Assembly: GCA_951394045.1 (NCBI GenBank)
Contig: OX596000.1
Coordinates: forward strand, 1,240,001-1,304,000
Reading direction: 5' to 3'
DNA length: 64,000 nt
Origin: Nitzschia sp. DOCU1
Taxonomy: Eukaryota > Bacillariophyta > Bacillariophyceae > Bacillariales > Bacillariaceae
Shown here: positions 42,013-54,245 of the stretch, in pieces
Position numbering within the stretch: position 1 is the stretch's first letter
Layout: every line of letters begins with the position of its first letter
The notes under the pieces: model-generated
Database searches by the model: none
What the model saw: only the letters and a program-made list of their open reading frames with translations
What the model was told of the DNA's origin: nothing
Translations under genes and position numbers: made by a program

Positions 42013-43133
42013 CCTTTCAATAGACAATCTCACACGTGAATCACGCGTTCCGGAGCAGGCACAAAAAAGAGAACAAAATCCAAAACGAAGAAGAAGAAGG
42101 CCACAGCGAAAGCAGCAGCAACGACAAGAAGAAACGCTTCCAAACAGCAGATAGCAAGAAAAATCAAATTCGCCTTGTGTATTACTACGACAAGAGAGTA
42201 GTAGTAGAGCAATACAATGTGGAAGGTTCGTTGTCAAAGAACGAAATGGAATGATGTCTCCGCTGGCGGATGCCCGCAACAGAACACCACGCACACGTTC
42301 GTTCGTTGCGATGCGTATCTTTTTGGGTGTGGTCGGTCCGGCGCACGAAAATCTGAAACCCGCGAGGATTTTCATGTGACACACGTGTCGACGCGCGCGT
42401 TGGATGGCACACTTCCCTCTCTACGAGCTTTCTTTTTTAAAGTAGTAGTCATAGCAGGCATTCTGCTATCATTGCCAAACGCCTCCATTTTTATTATAGT
42501 GCATATCATACTGTAGTTATCTCTCTACAGCATTCATTCTCGTCCAATGTTGTTGGGGTCGGTCGACTGTCTCTTTGAGTTCTGGCGTTGGGAAGAATGA
42601 TGACGTTGCCGTTCTGAACGGGTAGTAGACCACTTGGGCATTCCATGTAGTCATAGTCCTACGTATGCAAATTCCAGTCGAATAGATCCTGTCGACGAGC
42701 ATCATTGACGTGTGGTACGTCAACGAGGGCAGCAAGGTGGTAATGCAAAACAACAAAACTATAGCTACTAACACGGAGATAACCATGGTAGAAGAGCAGG
42801 ATACAGTAGAAGAGTCTTAGAAGGTTAGTAGTAATAACAAGACACATTTTCTCCTTGTGCTCTCTTCTTGACTCGGGAAAAACTATTTAGTAGAGCATCG
42901 CCGCTCGTGTTCTTTCTTCATGGGCAGTAGAGTCTACTTGTGGAAGACTAAAAGACTAGTAGCTAGCACAAGCAGTAGAAGAAAATCTCGTTTATCCTAT
43001 GATCCTTTTAGTATCCTAATCACATCACCAAATCATCTGTTGGGCGTTTAGTAGAAAGTTGGGGGCGTTGCTGGCAATCAAGGTGGATAACAATACTACT
43101 GTTGATCCCAGCACCACCCCAGCACGCTGGCGT
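42013..43133. other. Intergenic, no gene seen
   Basis: Upstream region of the TPR gene and 3' flank of the myosin gene. CG-rich around 42280-42400, otherwise unremarkable. Confidence 0.4.
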
Positions 43134-46100
43134 TTAATCGGAATCGTCGTCCGAGTCCGAATCGGTGGGCTTGTGCGACTTTGCGGCAGGTGCCGCGGCC
43201 AATGCACCTGGAGGAGCCTTTTGACCCGCATTTTCCAAAGCCGCACGTTCACTCTTGGCTTCCGCCTCGCACTCCAAGGCCCAAATGACCACATCTTCCA
43301 CGAGCTGAGCATCTCGTGACTTGTCTTGGACTTGAGCGACGATTCGGGCAAGGGTCTTTTGATACGCCACCCGAGCATGAGCCTCGGCCAAATAAAAGGC
43401 TTGGCGATTCTTCAAGTCTTCCTTCATTTTGACTAGTTGCTTCTTGTACGTATCCACGTTCTTGATCAAACGGGCATTTGTGGCATTCAAGCCCTTGGCG
43501 TGCTCGTTCAATTGGTTGAACGAGTTGCTGGCAGATGCATTGGCTTCCATCAATCGGGCATTGTTCTCCTTGAGGCCCTTGTACTCCCGCTTCATTGTCT
43601 CGCACTGTTGTCGAAGCTTCATGTTTTCTTTTCGCAAATACTCAATGATCTTTCCAGACTCGTCGATCAAAGTCTGCTGCTGCGCCGACTTGTTTTGTTT
43701 CTCAGCCTCTGCTCGCAATTGATCCTCAAGCTTCTCCTTGTATTCTTCCATTTCTTGTTCGAATTGGAACTTGGCATCTTCCAAGTCGCGTTTGCGTTGT
43801 TCTTCCGCTTCCGCCAACTTTGATTGCATCTTGGTCAATTGATTGGCAAGATCTTCTTCTTCCTTCTTCTTGAGCAAGGCCTTCTTGTACTTGGGACGTT
43901 GGATGAATCCACGAACAGTGGCTTGGATTCGAATAGCAGCCTTCTTGGACTTTTTGCCCATGCGCTTCATCTTCTTCTTGTCCTTCTTGGCTGTGGCAGC
44001 CTTCTTCTTGGCCAAGACCAATCGGAACAACGATTGGACTGGAATTACGGCTTCGGCAAACTTGGCATACTTCTCGCGCATGATGCGTCGACGGACAATA
44101 AAGCCGCGAGCCGGTTTTTGAAGTTTGACGGCCCACTTGTCCCAAATCTTGGAACGTTCCGACTCCAAGTACTCCAAGCATCCGGAGCGGAAGTAGGCCC
44201 GCGTCTTACCCATGGCAAAGCCAGCTTGGGTAGCGCCTGCCTTGGTAGTCGTTTCCAGGTGCTTGAGCATTTTCTTGCAAATGTCCTCACACTCGGCCTT
44301 GACGTCGGGATAACCACCCTTGGGCTTGCCTTCATTGAGCGCACCGTATCGTTCCACAACTTCCGAGTGGAAGAGTTTGGAAGGATAGGCAGAACGAGAA
44401 ATCAACACAGCAGCGACCACACCGGCGCATCGGAGTTGTTCCATGGTAGTGATGTGTTCCATGACCAACTTTCGCTTTTGAGTGTTGGGCTTGACACAAC
44501 GGACGTAACGAGACTGAGTCGATTCCAAACCCTTCATCAAGTTGGTGAGCTGGTTCTTGAATTGAGTCATCACAGTATCGGCCGTCAAGTTGGACTTGGC
44601 ACGCTTTGGAGCCGATCGGCCAGACGAAGCTTCACCATCGCTCTTGGCACCCAAGTTGGAAGACTTGTTATTGTCCAAGTGCTTGGCAATGATTTCATTC
44701 TTGCATTGCTTGGCGGCATTTTGCATGTCCGAGGGGAGTGTGTCGGTATTGCGGACCACAAAGTCTTGAGCCTTGTAAATGACAGCACCAGCGTAGTGGT
44801 GAATACCAAACTCAATACGAGTAAAGGTCGACTTTTGAATAAGACAGGGGACAGCCTTGTTGGATTGGAGAGCCTTACTGACGAAGGCTTGGTCGTTACC
44901 CTTGGGACGGACGCACTCTTCATTGAGTTGCTTGATGATACCAAGTTTTCCTTCGATCAATTCGAGGACATCCGAGTTGTCATCATACTTGATATCATCC
45001 AAGTTGAGACCTTCCGCCTTGTATTCTTCCTGCACGGTTCGGAAGATATCGCGCGTGAACTTTTGCTGGAGCTTCTCGTTACAGTAGTTGATACAGAGCT
45101 GCTCGAATCCATTGACAGGGAAAGACTCAAATCCAAAAATATCCAACAAACCAATCAAACCATAGTTGATACTTGTTCCACCGGGGTAGTTGTTCTCGGC
45201 ACAAGTGGCGTCGTTGATAGCACGGACGAGCCACAAAAAGGTCTTGGCGTAAATTTCCTTTGCAAAGGCATCCGCCGATTCCTTGGCAATATCGAACTTG
45301 AGTGGGACCTTGTACTCTTCCCCACGCGTCTTGATGGTACGTTCGGTAAAGGCCTTTTCAAGAATGCCGTGGTCGCATCCAATCAAATCCGCCAAGTCCT
45401 TGAATTCCTTTTGAGACTTGATGACAGTCTCTTCTTCATTGCCTGGCTTGGGACCAAAGGTCAAGTTTCCAAGTTGCAAGCAAGCAGCAATAGCTTGCCA
45501 CAAGGTTAAGTACTTGTCTCCCGAGACACCAATCAGCTCTAGAGCCGCATTGGTATCCACAAAGTGGGCAGAATCTTCTTTTCCGTCAATCAAGACGTGC
45601 GGCGCCGTGCCAACATACGCAAAGGATTCGTTCTTGGTACCCTTGAGACCTTTCCAGATCTCGGCCTTCTTGTCGTCGGGAGCGGAAAGAAGCTGATAAA
45701 AGGCGTGGTAGGTACGTTCGGTATCATCGTGAAAGACGACACGTGACTTTTCCAACAAGTAGACTTCGCAGGTGGAACCCGCCAAGGCCGAACGAGGTCG
45801 ATCGGTCGGAGTCTTCTTGTCAATGTGATGGAACTGCAACATGATGTATTTACCGAAGCGACTGGAGTTGTCGTTACGACGAGTCTTGGCATTACCGAAT
45901 GCCTCCAACAGAGGATTGGAATCCAAAATACGCTGGACGACTTTGGATTCGCCTTCGGACTTGTCATTTGGATCTTGTTGGACAGTGGCAATGTGGTTCA
46001 TGCAGATTTTGACCGTCTCAGTCTTTCCAGCTCCCGATTCTCCAGAGACGAGAATGGATTGATTTTGATGTTCGACAGCCAATCCCTTGTAGCACAAACT

Positions 46101-46806
46101 GGATACCTCGTACAAGTGGGGAGGCAATCCGATGCGAGGATCCTTATCGCTGTTGTCCCACACAATCTTTTGCGCATAGTGCATACGGACCTTATCCGTG
46201 TAGAGATCTGTGAGCCACTGGTAGGGATTGACTGCAATCACAATGTCGGCCACACGAGAGTAGGGTTTGCCATCGCAGTGCCGCTTTTTCAGGTTGTACA
46301 AAATCGCAGCCTGATGGTAGCGAATGAATAATGAGATTAAAAGGACGTGGGTGAGTAGGGTGATATCAATCAAAGCCACGATGGGGGAGATGAAGAAACG
46401 AACGTTTATGACTATTCGATCACACTTGACGTTGAATGACCCCCAAGTGACCATCGGGTTGCTCTTTTCCTCCCCACCCTGATCTAGTACAGTATTCCAA
46501 ACAAAAACTCACCTCATGCAAATAGGGCAAATCAACCATATCATCGACTTCTTTTAGAGTCCCATCTGACCCACAATTCTGCAAAGGCAAAGCCCGTCCT
46601 TGATAATCCTTGAGATTGACCTTGGCGCTCTTGAATCCGACAGCTCCCTTGCCTCCATCGCTCATAATGAACTCTTCGGATTCATATTGCGGAATTGCCA
46701 CCTTGGCAGTATCCTTGTCTTGTTCCACAAGTCGGGCAGGGATCCAAGCGAATTCTTCACTTCGAATATACACGTTATTGGCAACGGCGCCACCACCGTC
46801 TCCCAT
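43134..46806 (-). CDS. Myosin heavy chain, unconventional
   Basis: Actin-based motor. Exon 1 (46806-46513) and exon 2 (46310-43134) join in phase 0 across a 202-nt intron to 1156 residues. The N-terminus has an SH3-like fold (about 12-70). The motor follows with P-loop GESGAGKTETVK (about 188), switch I NDNSSRFGKY, switch II LLDIFGFESF, the relay region and the converter-side motif YVRCVKPN. The neck has three IQ-type segments (KLQKPARGFIVRRRI, PVQSLFRLVLAKKKA, RIQATVRGFIQRPKY). A coiled-coil tail of about 250 residues starts at LLKKKEEEDLANQ and ends in a Ser/Asp cluster. There is no MyTH4, FERM or dilute domain, so cargo binding must lie in the coiled coil. The tail is homologous to two headless proteins at 6.4-10.3 kb. 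The class was not assigned; stramenopiles have their own classes. Confidence 0.95.
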
Positions 46807-47437
46807 CTTGAATGGTCTTTAGGAAAGTAAACACAACACTAAAGACTGACGGACGGACTAGGAAAAGGAATGAATCGAATCCAAGCAAGAGAGGAATCCA
46901 ATCCACACCACGATATTATTATAAGAACAAGTCAATGATAGCACCACCGCACTCGAAGGACGATGACAACAAGAGTGTAGCAGAGAGGCAGAGACCGATA
47001 TGACTGGGACGACGGGTGAGAAAGACGAAAGCGCCCGTGCCAAAGGGCATGACTTCTCTGTTTTCGGCTATCCACTCTGCACGCCAAAAAGATCTTCCCA
47101 CCACCCTTTGATAGCGCGGGCTTTTGTGACTGCATGGCTTCCACGTAGCCACAACGTAGAATTGGTACGGCTGTCCATAATGACCGATTGGAATGACCCC
47201 ATGCTTCGGTTCCCAGCCGACAAAGGACAGACAAAAGATCCCATTGGACTGCTTCGACTCCAAAAATGATTCGTGATCCAAAGGTCATTGATGTCATTCG
47301 TGAATGATAGGATACGTCATTCACTTTGCCGAACCAGATTCCGCGTGGCGCTTTCTCGTGGTCCCACACACCATACCGCAAACCGTTTGTTTACTAGAGT
47401 TTCTCATTCCTTCTATTCTCACATTTCCACCACCACC
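46807..47437. other. Divergent promoter region, myosin and ABC-F genes
   Basis: 631 bp between the two starts. It must serve both genes. An open frame continuous with the ABC-F gene extends 55 codons upstream, but the sequence there does not look like a presequence. Confidence 0.45.
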
Positions 47438-49666
47438 ATGACGACTACGAATCGGGTGCTGGTTCGAATACTCTTGACTCTTGGGACGTTACTTTTTCAC
47501 CAGTGTCATGTGATTTGTTGCTGTGCGTTTGCTCCTCCCTTACCACCTACCGTGAGACGTTCTTCCCTGGGCGGCACCACCACCTCACCAAAGAAGAATC
47601 AGGTCGGCTGGAAAACAACGACACGATTGAATGCCGTTGTGGACGAGCCACCCGCCATTACAATCGAGAATTTGAGTTGTACTCATGACGGTGGTGCCAC
47701 CTGGCAACTCTACGAGGTCAACTATGTCTTGGCACGTGGAAGCCGCGTCGCCTTGATTGGCAAAAATGGAAGTGGCAAATCGAGCTTGTTGAAAATTTTG
47801 GCAGAAACGTCGGCGGAAGATTTTGGAGATACCAACTACAAGTATACAGGCACGATTCAAAAAACACGAGGCGTCAAGGTCGCACATGTGGAACAAGAAC
47901 CTCCCATGCCATCCGATGTGACTGTGGCAGATGCGATTTTGGGAATTCAGAGCTATAGTCACAAAATTTCGTCCAATTCCAAAAATGTTCATGATATTGT
48001 ACGACGATATCGTCGTGCCGTGGCCATGGCGGAACAAGATCCGGAAGAGTTCACAGCAGCAACAGCTGCCATGGAAGCTCGAAACGATGCTTGGGCGGTC
48101 TTGACCAAAGCAGATGAAGTCGCGACGCAATTACGAGTCTTTCATTTGTACCCACAACCTCTTTCGCAATTGTCGGGCGGGGAACGAAAACGGGTGGCAC
48201 TTGTTGCAGCACTTGTACAAGAACCCGATGTCTTGTTGCTGGATGAACCTACCAATTTTTTAAGTTTGGCAGGCGTTCAATGGTTGGCGGATTATTTGTT
48301 GTCGACTAGTAAATTGACGCTTCTCATGGTAACGCACGATCGAGCCTTTTTGGAAGAAGTCTGTGATCGGATTTTGGAATTGGATCGTGGTAAACTCTAT
48401 GAACATCAAGGCAATTATGCAAGTTATTTACAAGCCAAGGAAGAACGATGGGCGGCTCAAGATGCAGCCTTTCAAGCGGCCAAATCCAAATATCGTGTCG
48501 AGTTGGATTGGATGCGACGACAACCACAAGCACGAGAAACCAAATCCAAAGCAAGAATCGACGCCTTTTACAAACTACAAAAGGCTACCAAGCCACGACC
48601 ATTGGATGCTAATCTAGCCTTGGATGCATCGTCACAAAGGCGGTTGGGGTCCAAAATTATTTCCATGCGGCAAGTGTCACTTACATTTGGGGGAAACCGT
48701 CTCATGCTAGACGACTTTTCCTATGACTTTTGCGCCGGAGATAGGATATGTTTAGCAGGAGCGAATGGAGTCGGCAAAACGACTTTTACCAAATTGTTGA
48801 CTGGCGAAATTGAGCCGGACCAAGGCGAAATTGAGATTGGAGATACAGTCGTTTTGGGCGTCTACGATCAATTGGGTTTGAAATTCGATGCAAGGGCAGA
48901 ACAACAAACGGTATTAGAGTTTGTAGTGGAACAAGTCCAGCGACAAGAAGTCTCCGTCGAAGGAACGCCCGATGAAGCCCGGCGACTTCTCAAGCGTTTT
49001 GAATTTGACCGCAATCGTTGGAACGAACGTGTCTCGGTATTGTCCGGCGGGGAACGTCGACGCCTTCAATTATTGAGCGTGCTCAGCCAAAAGCCAAATG
49101 TATTGATTCTAGACGAACCCTCGGTGGATTGTGATTTGGATACCCTGTCGGCACTCGAGAGCTATTTGACAGAGTTCAAGGGCGTCCTCTTGGTTGTGAG
49201 TCACGATCGTGCCTTTGCCGATAAGATTACGGATCACTTATTTGTCTTTGAAGGACAAGGTGTCGTCAAGGATTTTGCCGGAAGCTTGTCCGAATATGCT
49301 TCCTGTCTAGTCGATTTGGAAAATGACAAGATTCAAAGCAAACTTCTTCTTCAAGCCGACGAACAACAGCAGGACGACGAGGAGAGAAAGACTAGTTACA
49401 AGCAAGACAAGGCAGAACGAAACCAAGTCCGTAACTTTGTCCGGCAAGCCAAGAAGGATATGACTGCGATTGAGCGATCATTGGAAAAGCTCAAGCAAAA
49501 AGCGGAGCAATTGCAGGCCCAACTCGATGCAAGCGCCAGTGAAGGATGGACAGTCTTGGCCGATCTAACGGAGCAACTCAATCAAGTCAAGGACGAAATT
49601 GATGAAAAGGAGATGCGTTGGCTGGAGCTGGCTGAAGAACTAGAAGAAGTCGAAGTGGAACTATAG
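47438..49666 (+). CDS. Plastid-targeted ABC-F ATPase
   Basis: 742 residues from the ATG at 47438. The start gives a signal peptide (VLVRILLTLGTLLFHQCHVI) followed by CCCAFAPPLPP. The phenylalanine after the cleavage site is the ASAFAP-type signal for import into a secondary plastid of diatoms. Then come two ABC cassettes without membrane segments, the ABC-F layout. Cassette 1 has GKNGSGKSSLLK, LSGGERKR and VLLLDEPTN; cassette 2 has GANGVGKTTFTK, LSGGERRR and VLILDEPS. A charged coiled coil forms the C-terminus (about 620-742), as in Uup. Bacterial relatives act on ribosomes or DNA structure. Here it probably acts on plastid ribosomes (inference). The usual DEPTNHLD after each Walker B is altered (DEPTNFLSL, DEPSVDCDL). 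Confidence 0.9.
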   Translation: MTTTNRVLVRILLTLGTLLFHQCHVICCCAFAPPLPPTVRRSSLGGTTTSPKKNQVGWKTTTRLNAVVDEPPAITIENLSCTHDGGATWQLYEVNYVLARGSRVALIGKNGSGKSSLLKILAETSAEDFGDTNYKYTGTIQKTRGVKVAHVEQEPPMPSDVTVADAILGIQSYSHKISSNSKNVHDIVRRYRRAVAMAEQDPEEFTAATAAMEARNDAWAVLTKADEVATQLRVFHLYPQPLSQLSGGERKRVALVAALVQEPDVLLLDEPTNFLSLAGVQWLADYLLSTSKLTLLMVTHDRAFLEEVCDRILELDRGKLYEHQGNYASYLQAKEERWAAQDAAFQAAKSKYRVELDWMRRQPQARETKSKARIDAFYKLQKATKPRPLDANLALDASSQRRLGSKIISMRQVSLTFGGNRLMLDDFSYDFCAGDRICLAGANGVGKTTFTKLLTGEIEPDQGEIEIGDTVVLGVYDQLGLKFDARAEQQTVLEFVVEQVQRQEVSVEGTPDEARRLLKRFEFDRNRWNERVSVLSGGERRRLQLLSVLSQKPNVLILDEPSVDCDLDTLSALESYLTEFKGVLLVVSHDRAFADKITDHLFVFEGQGVVKDFAGSLSEYASCLVDLENDKIQSKLLLQADEQQQDDEERKTSYKQDKAERNQVRNFVRQAKKDMTAIERSLEKLKQKAEQLQAQLDASASEGWTVLADLTEQLNQVKDEIDEKEMRWLELAEELEEVEVEL

Positions 49667-50857
49667 AGTGGATAGGGATTGGCCCCGCTTGCGTCTGCTG
49701 CACCGCAACTGCCTCGAAAAGCCTTGGTTCGTGGTCCCCGTTTCTACTAGCTAGCAAATGGCTCTCCACTCAAAGCTATTAGAGAGACGAATCGATAGCC
49801 AGCACGGCCAAGGCGATGTTTGAAATCCGGGGTTTGCCACCAGAGAGCCGAAGGGTGCTGGTCTGGACAATTGAAGAAGAATTAAGTTGTGCTAGACGAA
49901 GTATTAGGGGTGGATGTCCTGCGCGATACCCCCACCACTCTAGTAGTAGCACCAGTCGCTCAGCTGTTGTGCTAGACATCCGTTAGATAGGTAGAATACT
50001 ACTAGATGGTCGAAAGATAGCTACTCTATCTACTGCCGATCCGATTCGGCCGGACATCAAGGTAGTATAGTAGTTCTTGCTACCTATTAGCTAGTGTGCT
50101 ACTTTACCATGTTCTAGCAGCTGAGCATGCATAGCATCATACTCTCATAAAACTTGTCGTTTTGCTGTTTCTGTATGTACACTCTACTAGTAGGAGTAAG
50201 AGCTATCGATGAATGAAATGCCGTTTCGGAAAGCGCAGATGGCCAAACCAGTAAACCAAAGCAGCTGTTGTGGATGAGGTATCATAGTACCGGTACCATG
50301 GGGTACCGCATGATTGTGCGAGGTTGAAGGCGAAGACGGTCGGGGCGACGGGAGAAGGGCAATGAGAGTTTGTTTCGAAAGTGCAACCTACCGGTATTCC
50401 ACGTAGAAGATCTTATCTCCCCAAAAGAACTTTCGAAGAAGCGTTTAGATTCACCGATGTTTCGCAGAATGTTTTAGGAAGTAGACAAATCGATAAAACA
50501 TGAAGCGAACTCACGTAATAACAAATAAAACATGATGCGAACTCACCACATTGCAGGACAAATTAGTTAATGAACGTTTGGACCATCGGGGATTTTGGTA
50601 GCGCTTTTATTTAACATCATTCCTCCGTCCGTCCGGCAGAAGCTGCATCTCAATTTTCCCAGTTGAAGTACGTTGCACAGTTACGGGCAGAGAGTCACAA
50701 AGTTCCCGGGGTCAAATTGACTGCGCTCTTGTACACCCAAGTTCGGGAAGCAACACTTTCAAGGATAAAACGACCGACGACGACGGTGAACAAAACAAGT
50801 CCACAGCAATTGTTCCCGCCTCTCCTCATTGTAACTCTGTTCATACCTATACCCACA
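49667..50857. other. Intergenic, no gene seen
   Basis: About 1.2 kb, with many CTAGTAG-type strings (49938-50110) and palindromic GGTACCGGTACC-like strings near 50287-50306. A frame open from 50663 continues into the next gene but is not needed. Confidence 0.4.
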
Positions 50858-52141
50858 ATGATGGCCTCAGAGATGCCTCTATCGGGAAATCATGACCGAA
50901 TTACTCGTTCAGGGTCGGGCGATTCCCTGTTACAGCGAAGGGCGAATCGCCTCTACCAGCAACAACAGCAGCGTGGGGGCGGCGCCGACGGGGATTTGAA
51001 TAGTGTTGGCAATGCTAGCTTTCACAGCAGAAGCAGTAACAGCAGTAGCAATGGTAACATTTCCAATTTCTTTATGCAGCAACAACGACGCGCCATTAAA
51101 AAAGGCGAACGAACTTCAAGTCTGCAAGTGCCTGGGAATCGGTCGCTGGGCGGCAGCAGTGGCAATCTCTTGATGAAACACAACAATTCCGGTGGAGTTG
51201 CTTCAAGTAAACTTCGAAACGCTCTAGGAATTCAAACCAAAAGAACGAATATTCCAGGAGACTCCTCCTCAAATGTTTCTTTTTCTTTGGGGGGTCGCCC
51301 CGAATCTAAGGGCCTGGGGTCGCATACATCCGCCCCCAGTCTTCTAGCCATGCATCAGCAACGAATGAAAAACAGTAATGTCTCGACGGGGAACTTATCG
51401 GCCACTTCTGTAAGCAGTCAGGGAAGCAGTGGTGGCTCGTTGACTATGAAGCCAAACGAAATTATGCAAGTTGCCCAACGAAGCAATGGAAGTACTGTCA
51501 AATCAGTTATTGCTCGTCTCAAAGAGTTGGTGAGAGATAAATCTGGCGAGGCCAATCACAACTCTTCGTCGATTATAGAAGACATTACCAAGGACGAGCA
51601 GGACACAAGCAGCTTATCTTCCGGAGATGCGGGGGCAGAATACGTTCCACTTCAGGAAATGGCTCTTTTATCTCAATGGGCGTCGGTGGATGCATATTAC
51701 AAGATCGTGATCAGCAAGTACAAGGGGATTCCTACTATCTTGAATATTATGAAATTGTATCCCCACGTGGCGGATATTCATGTGTATGGGCTGGTGACTT
51801 TAAGCCACTTGTCGAATCAACATCAAATTCATGAATGCGGAGGTGTCCCACTTCTGCTGCGAGTCATGCAACACCATTCTTCAAACATTGAATTGGTTAG
51901 TCAAGGATTTGGTTTACTGAAGAAACAAGCCGCACTATTACCACAACTCGAGCGTGAAAAACTTGTTCCACTCGTGGCACTGGTCAAGACCGCTCAAACC
52001 ATGTATCTGACACAAGGAGGAAAGGAGGGTTTAAACTTTTGCCAACAATTTTTGGAAACATATCAAATTGGCGTCACGACGACGCCGACCACGACAAATG
52101 CCGTCGCTGCAGCGGAAGAAGAAGCTGCTACAAACACATGA
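50858..52141 (+). CDS. Low-complexity protein with armadillo-like C-terminal domain
   Basis: 427 residues from the ATG at 50858 (MMASEMPLSGNH). Residues 1-260 are Ser/Asn/Gly/Gln-rich, with TRSGSGDSLLQRRANRLYQQ near the start and many Ser runs. After about residue 265 the sequence becomes helical. Stretches such as IPTILNIMKLYPHVADIHVYG, ALVTLSHLSNQHQIHECGGVP and LLLRVMQHHSSNIELVSQGF resemble armadillo repeats (three or so). The domain ends before a short Ala/Thr tail. ARM domains bind other proteins. I recognise no family or partner. The start could be either of two adjacent ATGs, and an upstream in-frame codon at 50663 looks like 5' UTR. Confidence 0.75.
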   Translation: MMASEMPLSGNHDRITRSGSGDSLLQRRANRLYQQQQQRGGGADGDLNSVGNASFHSRSSNSSSNGNISNFFMQQQRRAIKKGERTSSLQVPGNRSLGGSSGNLLMKHNNSGGVASSKLRNALGIQTKRTNIPGDSSSNVSFSLGGRPESKGLGSHTSAPSLLAMHQQRMKNSNVSTGNLSATSVSSQGSSGGSLTMKPNEIMQVAQRSNGSTVKSVIARLKELVRDKSGEANHNSSSIIEDITKDEQDTSSLSSGDAGAEYVPLQEMALLSQWASVDAYYKIVISKYKGIPTILNIMKLYPHVADIHVYGLVTLSHLSNQHQIHECGGVPLLLRVMQHHSSNIELVSQGFGLLKKQAALLPQLEREKLVPLVALVKTAQTMYLTQGGKEGLNFCQQFLETYQIGVTTTPTTTNAVAAAEEEAATNT

Positions 52142-53052
52142 CAACAACCAAGAGGCTTCAAATGAAGGGGCCAGCAAACTGCCACAGGCGACAACTTATA
52201 ATAATGCATCTAGCGGATTATGTGTTGCGCGCCAGCTTTCTCTACTACTAGGTTGCTTAAAAGAAGTGCACTGTCGCTGCCAGAGAGGTGATGGGGGTCC
52301 TCGAGTCCGGTTGACCATTTCGTCCAATGCCACGATGCCAGACCATTAGTGACCCATAGTTTATATTTGAAGGGTGCTACGTCGTACTACCTCGATGAGC
52401 TACAAACAAGGTCAATTTTACTTTCAATCCAATGTCATAGTGGCACCTTGGTTTTCTTGCGGCAACAACAGGTCGTTTAGTAATAATCTATACGCCATAG
52501 CAGGCATTGGCCGAAGGGGACGATTACACTACTCTAGTTCTGCAGTTTTTGCTATGCTGCCGGCTACTACTACTATTACTCGTTCTCTAGTTGATAAACG
52601 GGAAATCTTCTTTGCCCTTCCTTGTTTACGTTGTTGCCGAAATACTTTTCTCCGTTGCACAAACTCGTTTGTCGGAAAACGATGGTTTCGAAATAGCTAA
52701 GGAGGACACGGTAGTAGGCATTGGCGAGATGATGGCGCATCTCAGCTTCGGCCACTCGGCGTTCAACGCAAGGTGCTTAGGAAGTGGTGCCGAGAGTACG
52801 TGCCGAAGGGAAAACAAAAGAACAATCCGTTCATAATTACCGAAAGGGCACAACGGATCTTGCAGGACCGGATAAAGTACACTTCATTGGATTTATATCA
52901 CTACTTCAACCGTTGGGGCTTATAATCAGCCAAGCAAGCCGTTCCTGACCATTTTTCGTGGGGCAAACCCTATCCATGATGATCTCGCTTCGAATGCCTC
53001 ACGCCCTACAGTTTCACATTTTTCGTCGGGTAAAACAATCCATTGATAAGTC
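52142..53052. other. Intergenic, no gene recognised
   Basis: No frame here looks coding. The right end (about 52900-53050) is the promoter region of the next gene. Confidence 0.4.
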
Positions 53053-54245
53053 ATGCGTCTTGCTACCTCTCTATTGCTACTAGCAGTTGCTTTGGAATCT
53101 TCAACCGCTTTACGAGGCGATTCCAAGGCCCGAGGACGACGGCTTCAGGCCCCTCCACCACCAAAGGACGGCGCGCCACCATCGCCCGAGGACGGGATTC
53201 CACCTCCCCCGCCGAAGGATGGAGCTCCACCTCCCAAAAAAGAAGACAAAAAGAAGAAAACATGTAAAAAAGCCGATAAGCATATTGATGAGCACAGTGG
53301 CCGCAGAGGACTAACAACCACCTACTCTCGAAAGACCCCCCGCCGCTTCCTTCAAGCACCACCCCCACCTCCACCCCTCGGCGAGGAAGATCTACCGTAT
53401 TGTCTTCATGCCGAGTTTACGCCAGAGCAATGTGCAAATCTGGATTCTCTTCCACGAGACGACACGCTCCCTAGTGAGCTTCGTATTGAAGTTCTACACG
53501 ACGAACAACGTATGCCCGAGGACGTGTCGAGGGAGGTTCAAGAAATCTTGGCTAGTGACGACACCAGGTCTCGATTCGTAGGTTGCCGCGAAATGAAGGC
53601 CCCACCGGCACCCAAGGGACGAGATCTCCAGGACGAGCCTATTCAAGACAGTGCGTTCGAGGCTGATGAAGGAAACAAAGTGGATGTGACGGGAGTCGCC
53701 TTCGACTCACTCGAAGTTGTTTATTCTGGAAGTACGTTATTCCTGTATTGCCCGCTCGTATCGACTTCTGGTGATTGAGCATCCCAACTCACATTTTTAT
53801 GTATTTAGGCTGTGCTAAACAGGCGGCACCCTCGGGGTCTGTCTGTAGTATTTTGCAGTCCAGCGTTGATATCTTCTATCAAAGTCAGGCCAACCCTAGT
53901 GATGCAGACAAGGAAGACATGAAAAATTTGCTAGTCGAGACTATCAAGTCGCAAGCCATGGTGGGTACATTTGGTACTGTTGGAACAATCGAAGACGTAA
54001 TGGTTGGGGCTGTGGAAGATGGTACTGATGGAGGTACCACCAACACGACGGACCGTGGTGATGTGGTCGATGAGACCACGGAGAGCGGTGCTGGATATGC
54101 ACCTTATGTTGCTGGTGTGGTTGCCCTGGTCGTAGTCTTTGGAGTTGCTTATTGGTACGGCATGAGGGGCGAAGACGACGAGGGCACCGAGGCAGGGGGC
54201 AAAAAGGCTCAAGAAACTAGCGACGAGAGTGGCCCCGAACAATAA
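53053..54245 (+). CDS. Proline-rich type I membrane protein, unknown
   Basis: Exon 1 (53053-53731), 77-nt intron, exon 2 (53809-54245), 371 residues. The N-terminus is a clear signal peptide (MRLATSLLLLAVALESSTA). A secreted Pro/Lys-rich region follows, with the repeat APPPPKDGAPPSPEDGIPPP and a second APPPPPPLGEED block. A globular part with several Cys comes next (PYCLHAEFTPEQCANL, FVGCREMKAPP, SCAKQAAPSGSVCSIL). One membrane helix (YVAGVVALVVVFGVAYWYG) lies near residue 325, then a short acidic cytosolic tail. RRLQAPPPP and RRFLQAPPPP mark possible processing sites after Arg, and recur twice. Plausibly a cell-wall or surface protein. It is not related in sequence to the PSP proteins downstream. 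Confidence 0.8.

Noticed and set aside
43824..45509. Plus-strand open frame of 561 codons
   Set aside because: It is the antisense shadow of the myosin motor exon, whose minus-strand frame has all motor motifs.
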